Origin: Bdellovibrio sp.
GTDB lineage: Bacteria; Bdellovibrionota; Bdellovibrionia; Bdellovibrionales; Bdellovibrionaceae
Direction: 5' to 3'
Length of the DNA stretch: 24,724 bases
Assembly: GCA_017745015.1 (NCBI GenBank)
Contig: JAGIAF010000008.1
Span: 1 to 24,724 of the forward strand
The position numbers and the translations under genes were made by a program. Below, piece by piece: positions 1-7,898 of the stretch. Under the pieces are notes generated by a model, which was given only the letters and a program-made list of their open reading frames with translations, did no database searches and had not been told where the DNA came from. Every line of letters begins with the position of its first letter. Positions within the stretch are counted from its first letter, which is position 1.

Positions 1-258
1 ACAACGGGTTTACACTTCCGTGAAGTCGATCTTTTGATGAAGGTTCTCAATAAACTGATCGAAAGCGGCGGCAGCGTCGTCGTCGTCGAGCACAACTTAG
101 ACGTCATCAGAGGCTCGGATTATGTTATTGACCTCGGCCCTGAAGCAGGTAAAAAAGGCGGAAACATTGTCGCCACAGGCTCGCCAGATGATGTCATGAA
201 GGTGAAGAAGAGTCTTACCGGCCAATACTTGAAACGCTACATCGACGGCCACACCTAA
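1..258 (+). CDS. uvrA: UvrA, excinuclease ABC subunit A (3' end only)
   Basis: The reading frame is open from base 1, so the gene starts before the window. Only the last 85 codons are present, ending in TAA. The peptide begins TTGLHFREVD and contains VVVVEHNLDVI and DLGPEAGKKGG, which are the very conserved end of the second ATPase domain of UvrA, including the histidine-loop EHNLDVI. UvrA is the damage-recognition ATPase of nucleotide excision repair: it loads UvrB on damaged DNA in the cytoplasm. The C-terminus is complete. The next gene starts 20 bases later on the same strand, so the two may share a transcript. Confidence 0.95.
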   Translation, partial: TTGLHFREVDLLMKVLNKLIESGGSVVVVEHNLDVIRGSDYVIDLGPEAGKKGGNIVATGSPDDVMKVKKSLTGQYLKRYIDGHT

Positions 259-278
259 CCGCGAATTGGAAATACTGA

Positions 279-1997
279 ATGTTACCTGAAATCAAAAAGC
301 TTATCGCGGAACTGAAACCCTACAAAAAAAGACTGTCGATTGTTGCAGTCACCGGGGTCACAAACGCGGCAGCAACGGCTTATATTGCCTTTTTAACTAA
401 GATTTTGTTCGACGCTCTTTCCTCTAAAAATCACGCGGAGCTCGTAAGACAAGTACCCATCGTAATTGGCCTGGGTCTGTTGCAAGCTGGCGCACGCTAT
501 TACCACATCTACAACATGAATGTGGTTGCAGAGAGCGTTGTGGCGTCCATTCGCGAGAAGCTGCAAAGCAAATTCATGCGCTTGAATCTCTCCTTCCATA
601 ACAGTTACCATACGGGCTCCGGCGGCCTGATTAGCCGTATCTTGAATGATATTAAAACGATTCAAGACGGCTTGCGTGTTGTCGCCGACATTTGTCTTTA
701 CCCACTCTTATTGATTGGTCTATTGATCAACCTGTTCGTCATCGATTGGAAGTTAACGTTCGCGTTAATGATCATCGTACCGATCATCGGTATGATCTTA
801 AAATCTATCGCCCGCAGCATGCGTAAGTACATTCCACAAGAGCGCGAAGTCCTTGAGTACATGACATCAACCATCAAAGAAAGTCTTGATGGTGTTCGCA
901 TCATTCAGTCATTCAATCTTGAAAACGACATGGCTAAACGCCTGCACGATGACTCTGAAAAGTATCTGCACATCCGTAAAACTGTTTACAAGCGCCAAGA
1001 AGCTGGGGGCCCGGCTACTGAATTTATCGCTACAGCCGTTATCCCTTTGATTCTTCTTTATAACAGCTACGAGATCGCAGCTGGTCGCGGGACTGCTGGT
1101 AACTTCATCGGTTTTGCAGCCTCTTTGCTGGGTATCAATGCTCCGATCAAAAAGATCCAAGAAGCCTACGTTCGCATTCAAGAAGTTGTGATTTCAATTC
1201 GTCGTATTTTTGAAATCATTGACAGCAAGGCCGAAGTTCCTGAAGTAGCGAATCCAATTCCATTCCCAAAAGACTGGAAAAAGATCACATACAAAAACGT
1301 AAGCTTCACATATGGCAAGGAAATGATTCTTAAGAATGTAAATCTTGAGATCAATCGCGGTGAGGTGGTCGCCCTCGTAGGCGCCAGCGGCAGTGGTAAA
1401 TCCACAATCGTCAACTTGCTTGAAAGATTCTTCGATGCCACCTCCGGTGAAATCCTGATCGATGGCGTAAATATTCATGATATGGGCCTTAAGGATCTGC
1501 GTCGCAACGTCGCCCTGGTAACTCAAGACGTCTTCTTGTTCAGTGATACAATAGAGAAGAATATCTGGGCTGGTGATTACAGCAAAGGTCGAGAAGGTAT
1601 TCAACACATGGCAAAACTTGCCAATGCCCACGACTTCATTATGAAAACGCCTAAGGGCTATCAGAGCCGCGTTGGTGATCGCGGAAACTTGCTTTCTGGC
1701 GGTGAAAAACAGCGCATCAGCATTGCGCGGGCGATGTTTAAAGATGCTCCGATTTTGATCTTGGACGAAGCCACCAGCGCACTAGATACGGCAAGCGAAA
1801 TTGAAGTGCAAAAAGGTATCGATCATTTGATGGAAGGTCGTACGGCTCTAGTTATTGCCCACAGACTTTCTACAATCCAAAAGGCCGATAAAATTGTTGT
1901 GATGAAATCCGGTGAAATCGTTGAAGTCGGCACTCACCAAAGCTTGTTGTCACTTCAAGGCGAGTACCACAAGTTCCATAACCTTCAGCATTCCTAG
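279..1997 (+). CDS. msbA: MsbA-type lipid A / lipid exporter ABC transporter
   Basis: This 572-residue protein has the half-transporter layout of MsbA: a membrane domain with about six helices (roughly residues 15-300) fused to an ATPase domain (about 335-572). Visible ATPase motifs are Walker A GASGSGKST near residue 369, signature LLSGGEKQR near 471, Walker B ILILDEATSALD near 491 and H-loop IAHRLST near 525. As a homodimer in the inner membrane this family flips lipid A-core or other lipids to the periplasmic face. Length matches MsbA (about 580). Substrate is inferred from family only; a general lipid or drug exporter is the alternative. The start ATG has a weak GGA site 9 bases upstream. 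The stop codon overlaps that of the convergent esterase. Confidence 0.8.
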   Translation: MLPEIKKLIAELKPYKKRLSIVAVTGVTNAAATAYIAFLTKILFDALSSKNHAELVRQVPIVIGLGLLQAGARYYHIYNMNVVAESVVASIREKLQSKFMRLNLSFHNSYHTGSGGLISRILNDIKTIQDGLRVVADICLYPLLLIGLLINLFVIDWKLTFALMIIVPIIGMILKSIARSMRKYIPQEREVLEYMTSTIKESLDGVRIIQSFNLENDMAKRLHDDSEKYLHIRKTVYKRQEAGGPATEFIATAVIPLILLYNSYEIAAGRGTAGNFIGFAASLLGINAPIKKIQEAYVRIQEVVISIRRIFEIIDSKAEVPEVANPIPFPKDWKKITYKNVSFTYGKEMILKNVNLEINRGEVVALVGASGSGKSTIVNLLERFFDATSGEILIDGVNIHDMGLKDLRRNVALVTQDVFLFSDTIEKNIWAGDYSKGREGIQHMAKLANAHDFIMKTPKGYQSRVGDRGNLLSGGEKQRISIARAMFKDAPILILDEATSALDTASEIEVQKGIDHLMEGRTALVIAHRLSTIQKADKIVVMKSGEIVEVGTHQSLLSLQGEYHKFHNLQHS

Positions 1998-2974
1998 TTT
2001 GAGCGGGGCAGATCTTTTTTGAACTGCTCCGAAATCCACGTCATCGCATAAGGCATTCTGCAAACCCAATAGCTTCCAGCATGGGAGTTGCAATCCTTAT
2101 GCGTATCGCAGACCGCTTTTTGATCACAGTCTTTGATCCCAATTTCAAATTCTGGATGAGCTTTCGCCAGTTCCTCGATAAATAATTTTGTGTCCGGTGT
2201 AGTCTTCAAAAACGCGTCCGTAGAACCCATCTCCAAACGATAGTTTTTAAATGGCAAGCAACGATCGCTGCCTGGCTTTTTCAGCCTCTGGCAAATATGA
2301 CGGGCACTGCGTGCCTCAAAGTCTTTACCAACGCCATAGGAATAGTAGTCTTCTTTCGGTTCATTGCTGTTGCTTCCTGGCGTCCAAATTTCCTTTGGCG
2401 TGCGGAAGACGGGACTGAATGACATTACCGTTGAAAACTCTTTTGGATTACTCAGGCCCAATTGCAAAGCGCCGTTACCGCCCATCGAAATTCCAAACAG
2501 CGCACGCATGTCTGGATTATTCCTATAAACCGGCCATGCCTTTTCAATATGAGCCACAAAGTCTTTGGTGACCATATCTGCCGTGCGAACTTTCGAAATT
2601 GCACCATTCATCCAATAGTTATTACCACCACTCGGTGCAAAGATCAGAAATGGTTGCGCACCTTTTGCGACCACGTCATTCAAAATCTCAACACCGTCAG
2701 TGTAAGCCAAAGAATCTTTATCTCCGCCACGACCGTGCAGAAAAATCGCATAGGGATAAAGTGTCGAATTTTTATTCGTGAAGCCTGGAGGTACAATGAC
2801 ATCAAACTCTACTTTCTTACCAAGGCTTCCTGAATGAAAAGTCGTTGTGAAACACATCGCCTTTGTCACAGGAGCTTCTAATTTTTTCGGATCTAGTGGT
2901 AGGCACTTCTCCGAATTTGCGGAAGTGATTGTCGAAATCAAACTAAGTAAGAAGAAAGAAAATAGACATTTCAT
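1994..2974 (-). CDS. Exported esterase of the alpha/beta-hydrolase superfamily
   Basis: The protein resembles the putative esterase (esterase D / S-formylglutathione hydrolase-like) family. Motifs in order are the oxyanion loop FLHGRGGDKD, the nucleophile elbow GISMGG with Ser163, GSTDAF with Asp253 and NSHAGSYW with His298, a complete catalytic triad. The start chosen here gives a classical signal peptide, MKCLFSFFLLSLISTITSA, so the enzyme should act in the periplasm or outside. A longer frame to ATG 3056-3058 adds 28 charged residues before the signal peptide and has no ribosome site, so it is less likely. Six or more cysteines in the mature part suggest disulfides. The natural ester is unknown. 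It converges on the ABC transporter, with stops overlapping at a CTAG. Confidence 0.8.
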   Translation of the reverse strand: MKCLFSFFLLSLISTITSANSEKCLPLDPKKLEAPVTKAMCFTTTFHSGSLGKKVEFDVIVPPGFTNKNSTLYPYAIFLHGRGGDKDSLAYTDGVEILNDVVAKGAQPFLIFAPSGGNNYWMNGAISKVRTADMVTKDFVAHIEKAWPVYRNNPDMRALFGISMGGNGALQLGLSNPKEFSTVMSFSPVFRTPKEIWTPGSNSNEPKEDYYSYGVGKDFEARSARHICQRLKKPGSDRCLPFKNYRLEMGSTDAFLKTTPDTKLFIEELAKAHPEFEIGIKDCDQKAVCDTHKDCNSHAGSYWVCRMPYAMTWISEQFKKDLPRSN

Positions 2975-3143
2975 ATTCTTCAACAATAACACACCTGCAT
3001 TTCGTTTCAATTCGAGGCGTCTTGTAAGTGCATGATTTAATTCAAATTTGGAATCCATACGTTAGGTTTGTTAACGATTTCATCTCGATCAAGGTCCGGG
3101 ATTGCATGAATTTTCGACAGAACCCTTAAGTCCGTCTAGTTTC

Positions 3144-3161
3144 TTGACGATAAAAATATCG
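3144..3161 (+). promoter_or_regulatory. Possible promoter/operator element before the sigma-54 activator gene
   Basis: A TTGACG hexamer (3144-3149) that looks like a -35 element overlaps a perfect small inverted repeat, CGATA-AAAA-TATCG (3148-3161). No convincing -10 box follows at 17 bases. The element lies 38 bases before the activator start, in the 224-base divergent gap. It could be a promoter with a self-regulatory site, but a 5-base arm can arise by chance. Confidence 0.25.
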
Positions 3162-3198
3162 ACAGTTTGAAAGTCACTGAATTGAAAGGAACGGATTT

Positions 3199-4755
3199 AT
3201 GATTAATTGGGATGAGTTTGAACATATACATGTCATCAAAAAACTCAAACATATCCTCGGCGCTTGGTGGAATATCGACGTTGTCTTCACTGACGAGCGT
3301 GGTGCACTAAGAGGTTATGATTCAGGTAAGGCTTCTTTTAGCAATCCTGCGATCGCTTCTCTAGTTAATAAAGAAGCTGGTCAAGCAAGCATCGCTGAGC
3401 TAGTAACTAAATCTTTGGATGATCTTCGCACTTCTCAAAATCGCTACTCACTTCGCAAGTGGGACATGGTTGGCTTTGATGTAGGTGTCTTCCCGATCAT
3501 GATCGACAATGACTGTGTAGGCACAGTTGTCGCGATGGGTTTCTTCCGCGAAGCAAACTTCACTGCTCGTATGTCTGAAATCCGCGAACGTCTTGCGGCT
3601 TTCGGTATGTCTGGCGAAGTTATCGAAAAATGCTTAGGCAAATTGAAGTTCTTGGACGACCAAGAGCGCACTCACTTCTCTGAAGTTTGTGAACTAGTTG
3701 CTCAAGAGATCGTGACTCTTCACCTTGAGATCTCTTCTCGTGAAGATCGCATCAAAGAATTGAATAAAGAACTTGGCAACAGATTTAAATACGACAACAT
3801 GATCGGTAAATCTAAGCCAATGCAATCTTTGTACGCTTTGCTTGATAAAATCAAAGGTGCAGATTCAACAGTTCTAGTTCAAGGTGAAAACGGTACTGGT
3901 AAAGAGTTGATCGCTAAATCGATCCACTACAACTCCAACCGTAAGGACAAACCTTTCGTTATCCAGAACTGTTCTGCATTCAATGACAATCTATTGGAAT
4001 CAGAATTGTTCGGTCACATCAAAGGTTCCTTCACTGGCGCTTTGAAAGACAAAAAAGGTCTTTTCGAAATGGCAGATAAAGGTACATTCTTCCTGGATGA
4101 GATCGGTGATACTTCACCACAAATGCAAGTTAAGCTTCTTCGCGTATTGCAAGAAGGTACTTTCATGCCAGTGGGTGCAACTGAATCTAGAAAAGTGGAC
4201 GTTCGTATCGTTGCGGCGACGAATAGAAACCTTAAAGAGATGGTTGAGCAAGGTACATTCCGTGAAGACTTGTACTATCGCTTGAATGTCATCAACATCC
4301 GCGTTCCGCCTCTTCGTGAAAGAAAAGAAGACATCCCGTTCTTGACGGACTTCTTCTTGAACAAGATTCATGAGCAACAAGGTGGTGCAAAACACCAATT
4401 GACTAAACGTGCTCTTGAAAAATTGTACGACTATCCATGGCCAGGTAACGTGCGTGAATTGCAAAATGAAATCGAAAGACTTTGTGTCCTTTCCGGTGAA
4501 GAACCAAAATTGATGGCAGAATTGCTTTCACCAAAAATTTTGGAAGCTGGCGAGAAGAACAAAGTTCAAGGTTCTCGTTTGCAAGGTAAGTTGAAAGATG
4601 CTTTGGAAGATCTAGAGCGCGAAATGATCCGCGAAGGTCTTCGCCGCACAGGTTGGAATAAGTCTAAGCTTGCAAAAGAGCTTGGTATCAGCCGTGCCGG
4701 TCTTATCATGAAAGTCGAAAAATACGGCTTGGATAAGCGTAAGATCGCTCGCTAA
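3199..4755 (+). CDS. Sigma-54-dependent transcriptional activator (enhancer-binding protein)
   Basis: The 518-residue protein has three parts. Residues 1 to about 175 form a sensory domain that resembles PocR/GAF-like ligand-binding domains (VFPIMIDNDCVGTVVAMG), followed by a short coiled linker. Residues about 200-430 are the AAA+ sigma-54 interaction domain, with Walker A GENGTGKE near 230, the sigma-54 contact loop GSFTGA near 276 (a Ser in place of the usual Ala), Walker B GTFFLDEIGD near 295, and sensor regions VRIVAATNRNL and PPLRERKEDI. Residues about 465-518 are a Fis-type helix-turn-helix (GWNKSKLAKELGISRAGL). There is no phosphoacceptor receiver domain, so it probably senses a small molecule directly. 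AAAGGA lies 8 bases before the ATG. The target genes are unknown; the neighbouring amgK-murU operon is a candidate. Confidence 0.92.
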   Translation: MINWDEFEHIHVIKKLKHILGAWWNIDVVFTDERGALRGYDSGKASFSNPAIASLVNKEAGQASIAELVTKSLDDLRTSQNRYSLRKWDMVGFDVGVFPIMIDNDCVGTVVAMGFFREANFTARMSEIRERLAAFGMSGEVIEKCLGKLKFLDDQERTHFSEVCELVAQEIVTLHLEISSREDRIKELNKELGNRFKYDNMIGKSKPMQSLYALLDKIKGADSTVLVQGENGTGKELIAKSIHYNSNRKDKPFVIQNCSAFNDNLLESELFGHIKGSFTGALKDKKGLFEMADKGTFFLDEIGDTSPQMQVKLLRVLQEGTFMPVGATESRKVDVRIVAATNRNLKEMVEQGTFREDLYYRLNVINIRVPPLRERKEDIPFLTDFFLNKIHEQQGGAKHQLTKRALEKLYDYPWPGNVRELQNEIERLCVLSGEEPKLMAELLSPKILEAGEKNKVQGSRLQGKLKDALEDLEREMIREGLRRTGWNKSKLAKELGISRAGLIMKVEKYGLDKRKIAR

Positions 4756-4813
4756 TCAGGCGCTGATTTTGGGCAGCAGGCCTAAAATTATTACCTGTTT
4801 GAACTAAAAATAG

Positions 4814-4846
4814 AGGGCTTTGAAGGGATACTTCAAAGCCCTTTTT
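4814..4846 (+). terminator. Strong intrinsic terminator after the sigma-54 activator gene
   Basis: A perfect 12-base stem (AGGGCTTTGAAG / CTTCAAAGCCCT) with a 5-base loop GGATA is followed by a run of five T. It ends the activator transcript about 60 bases after its stop codon and isolates it from the next operon. Confidence 0.93.
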
Positions 4847-4907
4847 CGTTGCTCCCATACATCCTAAATTTATGAAATGACTGGATAATTCAAACACCGT
4901 CTCATGT

Positions 4908-4923
4908 TGGTACTGTTCTTGTA
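4908..4923 (+). promoter_or_regulatory. Candidate sigma-54 (-24/-12) promoter before the 4966-7896 operon
   Basis: TGGTAC-TGTTC-TTGTA resembles the sigma-54 consensus TGGCAY-N5-TTGCW with the correct spacing. It matches at the -24 GG and at TTG, but the usual C of the -12 GC is a T, which weakens it. It is 42 bases upstream of an ATG and directly downstream of a sigma-54 activator gene. The context supports the idea more than the match itself does. Confidence 0.3.
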
Positions 4924-4965
4924 TAGACCCTTCTGTGTACGCGAACGTTAAGGGGTAAGTGGTAT

Positions 4966-5841
4966 ATGCAGAGTACAACGTTGGATTCGTCATTTGTGAA
5001 TCGCTTGAAACAGCTTTTGGCGAGCCGCTATGGGAAGGGTTTGCAGATCCGTCAGCTGATGGATTTGTCTGAAGTACAGCCAGGGGAAGACACCTACACT
5101 CGCGGTCGTGACTTTCACGTTCCAATTAAAGTGAACGGTGCATTGCTTGGCACGGCAGTAGTTCCTGGAGCCGATGATCTGAATGATGAAAAACGCCAAG
5201 GCGTCACTCAGTTGATTCGCATGGTTTTGGAACCTGCGATGTACAAATGGTACCTTGATCAAAAAGAAGCAAACCTTGCAGAGATCAGCAAAGCAAATTT
5301 CGAAATCGAAAACTTGCACGTTTTCGGTGATGACAAGCTTCCGTCCATTGATGAGCTTTTGACCGACAAATCAGATGAACTCGCCAAAGGTCTAAGTAAC
5401 CAACTGATTTCCCATTTGATCCACTTGGAAGGCAGCAACCAAACAACCAACAAGAAGGTTGCTTTGCAATTGCACGAAATGACGGGCCGTTGGGCCTTCG
5501 TTCCTTTCAACGATATCAAAGGTCAACTTCACTCCTCTTTTGACATCGCAAAAATGGGTGAAATGACAATCTTCATCGAAAATCTTGAAGACTTGAACGC
5601 AGCTGAACAGGAATTATTGATGGACTATCTCTCTGAAGAACATTCTTCTGACGAACCATTGATTATTACGAGCTCTAAATTGAGCATCGACCAACTTGCG
5701 AAGCTTGAAGCGATGTCCTCAAACCTTGTCGACGAAGTTTCTGTAAATTGCTTCGAAGTAGACCGCGCTCCATTGACGACACAGAACCTCAAAGAAGTCT
5801 TGGAACTCTTCTTTATGAAGGATTCCACACTCGACGCATAG
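4966..5841 (+). CDS. Degenerate sigma-54-activator-like protein (inactive AAA+ relative)
   Basis: This 291-residue soluble protein has no obvious family name. Residues about 1-100 look like a GAF-type sensory domain (HVPIKVNGALLGTAVV). Residues about 130-291 follow the pattern of the AAA+ core of sigma-54 activators: MTIFIENLEDL stands where Walker B FFLDEIGDT is expected, EQELLMDYLSEE where VKLLRVLQEG is expected, LIITSSKLSIDQL where RIVAATNRNLKEM is expected, and DRAPLTTQNLKEVLELFF where PPLRERKEDIPFLTDFF is expected. Walker A, the GAFTGA loop, the catalytic Walker B residues and the helix-turn-helix are all absent, so it should neither hydrolyse ATP nor bind DNA in that way. It may be a regulatory partner of the upstream activator. 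AAGGGG lies 10 bases before the ATG. It probably heads an operon with amgK and murU. Confidence 0.75.
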   Translation: MQSTTLDSSFVNRLKQLLASRYGKGLQIRQLMDLSEVQPGEDTYTRGRDFHVPIKVNGALLGTAVVPGADDLNDEKRQGVTQLIRMVLEPAMYKWYLDQKEANLAEISKANFEIENLHVFGDDKLPSIDELLTDKSDELAKGLSNQLISHLIHLEGSNQTTNKKVALQLHEMTGRWAFVPFNDIKGQLHSSFDIAKMGEMTIFIENLEDLNAAEQELLMDYLSEEHSSDEPLIITSSKLSIDQLAKLEAMSSNLVDEVSVNCFEVDRAPLTTQNLKEVLELFFMKDSTLDA

Positions 5842-5887
5842 GACTTTAATCCTTGAAAATCATCTGAGTGTCTGTGAGACTTTTCTT

Positions 5888-6907
5888 ATGGTCACTCATG
5901 ATGAATTTTTAGTTCCATTTTTAAGTCGTTCTCTTTCTTCAAACTCCTACAAAGTTTTCTCTTTGGCTGGAGACGCATCCAATCGCCGCTATTACCGCGT
6001 GGTGCTTGATAACCAATCTTGGGTTTTGATGCGTTGGGAACCTTTCGATCCGAACAACTACCCGTTCCTTTCTGTTTTAAATCATTTCGCAAAAAATGGT
6101 GTGAACGTTCCAAAGATCGTTTCCATGTCTCCCGAAGAAGGCCTGGTGCTTTTGGAAGACCTTGGCGATTTGATGTTAGAAAGAAAGTTCTGGGAAAGCC
6201 AAAGCCATGAATCTTCCATGGAGTGGTACAAACTTTCCGTGGATGAACTTATCAAAATTCACTACACAGCAACAAACGACAAGTCGGATTGTTCTGCATT
6301 CAAAATTAAATTCGATACAGAGAAGTTCTTGTGGGAAATGAACTACGGCAAAGACAACTTGCTTGCCGGCGTGCTTAAGTTTCCATTCAACGATAAATCG
6401 AACAAAGAGATCTCAGATATTTTCTTGGATGTTTGCTCAAAACTTGATGCAGAACCAAAGCGTATCGCACACCGCGACTACCACTCTCGCAACGTGATGA
6501 TCAAACTTGATAAAGTGCATGTAATCGACTTCCAAGATGCGCGTTTGGGACCGATCCAGTACGATCTTGTCAGTTTGATGCGTGACTCTTACGTCGATAT
6601 GAGTGACGAGATGGCGCAGCAGTTGACTAATTATTACCTTGAAAGAGCTAAACCATTCTTGCCGAAGGATTTCTCTCGCGAGCACTTTGATCGCATGTAC
6701 GAACTGCAATCGATCCAACGTTGCTTCAAAGCTTGCGGCAGCTTCGCAAGCTTCTATCACCAACGCGAAGACCGTCGCTACTTGAAGTATCTTTCAGGAA
6801 CTTTGCGTCGCGTGATGAAGGCGATCAACGAATTCCCTGAATACAAAGTCTTTGCAGATATCTTGATCGATTCTGGCGCCCTAGAAAGAAAGTACGAATC
6901 TCTATGA
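5888..6907 (+). CDS. amgK: AmgK, N-acetylmuramate/N-acetylglucosamine kinase
   Basis: The protein (339 residues) is an aminoglycoside-phosphotransferase-fold kinase. It carries the Brenner-type catalytic loop HRDYHSRN (His195, Asp197, Asn202) and the metal-binding VIDFQDARLGPIQYDLVSL (Asp214). The DFQDA..GP..YDL pattern is typical of AmgK rather than of antibiotic kinases. AmgK phosphorylates the anomeric hydroxyl of MurNAc (and GlcNAc) in the cytoplasm. The diagnostic context is the next gene, a MurU-type nucleotidyltransferase, which overlaps its stop codon by four bases (ATGA). Together they make UDP-MurNAc from recovered wall sugar and bypass fosfomycin-sensitive MurA. A homoserine-kinase-like or general sugar kinase is less likely. 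The Shine-Dalgarno site is weak. Confidence 0.87.
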   Translation: MVTHDEFLVPFLSRSLSSNSYKVFSLAGDASNRRYYRVVLDNQSWVLMRWEPFDPNNYPFLSVLNHFAKNGVNVPKIVSMSPEEGLVLLEDLGDLMLERKFWESQSHESSMEWYKLSVDELIKIHYTATNDKSDCSAFKIKFDTEKFLWEMNYGKDNLLAGVLKFPFNDKSNKEISDIFLDVCSKLDAEPKRIAHRDYHSRNVMIKLDKVHVIDFQDARLGPIQYDLVSLMRDSYVDMSDEMAQQLTNYYLERAKPFLPKDFSREHFDRMYELQSIQRCFKACGSFASFYHQREDRRYLKYLSGTLRRVMKAINEFPEYKVFADILIDSGALERKYESL

Positions 6908-7896
6908 ATGTGATGTTGCTTGCGGCGGGTGAAGGCACACGTCTTCGCCCTTATACGAATCAATTGCCAAAGCCGGCAATTCCTTTTTTAACTCTGCCGC
7001 TTGCAGCTCATTCCTTAGGATTTTTGCAAGATCTTCCGCTCAACAAACTGGTAGTGAATACCTATCACCTGCCAAACAAAATCCACACACTTTTCAACAA
7101 CCTTTCTCACGGAGCTAAAGAGCTTATTTTCTCTGATGAAAAAGGCGAGATCTTGGGAAGCGGTGGCGGTCTAAGCAAAGCACGCTCACACTTCCAAGGT
7201 GGCGGCGATTTCTTGATGATGAACGCTGATGAAGTCATTCTTCCAAAAGACTCCGAAGTTCTTAGCAAAGCCATTCAGCAGCACAAATCCTCTGGAGCTC
7301 TTGCGACAATCTTAGTGATGAAACATCCTGAAGTCGGCACTCAGTTTGGCGGCGTTTGGGCTGATGACTCACTGACAGTAAAAGGCTTCGGAAAATCTGT
7401 AGTGGCTGGTTCCACTCACGGTTGGCATTTCATTGGCGTACAAATTCTTTCAGACAGAGTCTTTAAGTATCTGCCTGAAACTGGCGTTTCAAATATTCTT
7501 TATGACGGCTTGGTTGCTGGAATTGCCGACGGCCAGAAGGTTCAAGTCTTTCCATTCGAATGCACTTGGTTTGAAACCGGAAATCCAAAGGATTTCCTTG
7601 AAGCTTCGAAACACTCTCTGGAGATTCTGATGGGACCCAACTCCCCAGAGAAAAGTGCTCTTCAAAAGACTTTCCAAAAGTTTGCGAATTCCAAATTGCG
7701 TACTCAAAATTTCTCCAATGCGTTGATGCACTTCTCTGCAGAAGCGATCATCGATACCTCATCGAAATATTCTGGAATTGTCTGTGTAGGTTCGGGAAGT
7801 TCGATTGCGGAAGGTTGCAACTTGGAGAATGTCATCGTCGGCGACGGAGTCCATGTGACGGCCGGAACTGCGGCCGCCAACACAATGTTACTTTAA
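6904..7896 (+). CDS. murU: MurU-type N-acetylmuramate-1-phosphate uridylyltransferase, C-terminally extended
   Basis: The N-terminal 230 residues are a sugar-phosphate nucleotidyltransferase. Motifs are LAAGEGTRLRPYT (residues 6-18) with PKP at 22-24, and the metal-site NADE with Asp109. The start overlaps the amgK stop (ATGA), so translation is probably coupled. Pseudomonas MurU proteins have about 223 residues; this one has 330. The extra C-terminus ends in short hexapeptide-like repeats (GIVCVGSGSSIAEGCNLENV), as in left-handed beta-helix domains of GlmU or mannose-1-phosphate guanylyltransferases. The likely reaction is MurNAc-1-P + UTP to UDP-MurNAc. A mannose- or heptose-phosphate nucleotidyltransferase would be suggested by sequence alone, so the call depends on the amgK neighbour. 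Confidence 0.78.
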   Translation: MNVMLLAAGEGTRLRPYTNQLPKPAIPFLTLPLAAHSLGFLQDLPLNKLVVNTYHLPNKIHTLFNNLSHGAKELIFSDEKGEILGSGGGLSKARSHFQGGGDFLMMNADEVILPKDSEVLSKAIQQHKSSGALATILVMKHPEVGTQFGGVWADDSLTVKGFGKSVVAGSTHGWHFIGVQILSDRVFKYLPETGVSNILYDGLVAGIADGQKVQVFPFECTWFETGNPKDFLEASKHSLEILMGPNSPEKSALQKTFQKFANSKLRTQNFSNALMHFSAEAIIDTSSKYSGIVCVGSGSSIAEGCNLENVIVGDGVHVTAGTAAANTMLL

Positions 7897-7898
7897 GA

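Noticed and set aside
74..90. Trinucleotide repeat (GTC repeated)
   Set aside because: It encodes the conserved Val run before EHNLDVI of UvrA, so it is coding and not a phase-variable tract.
3093..3105. Sigma-54-like GG...TTGC before the activator gene
   Set aside because: The spacing between GG and GC is nine bases instead of ten, and the rest of the consensus is missing.
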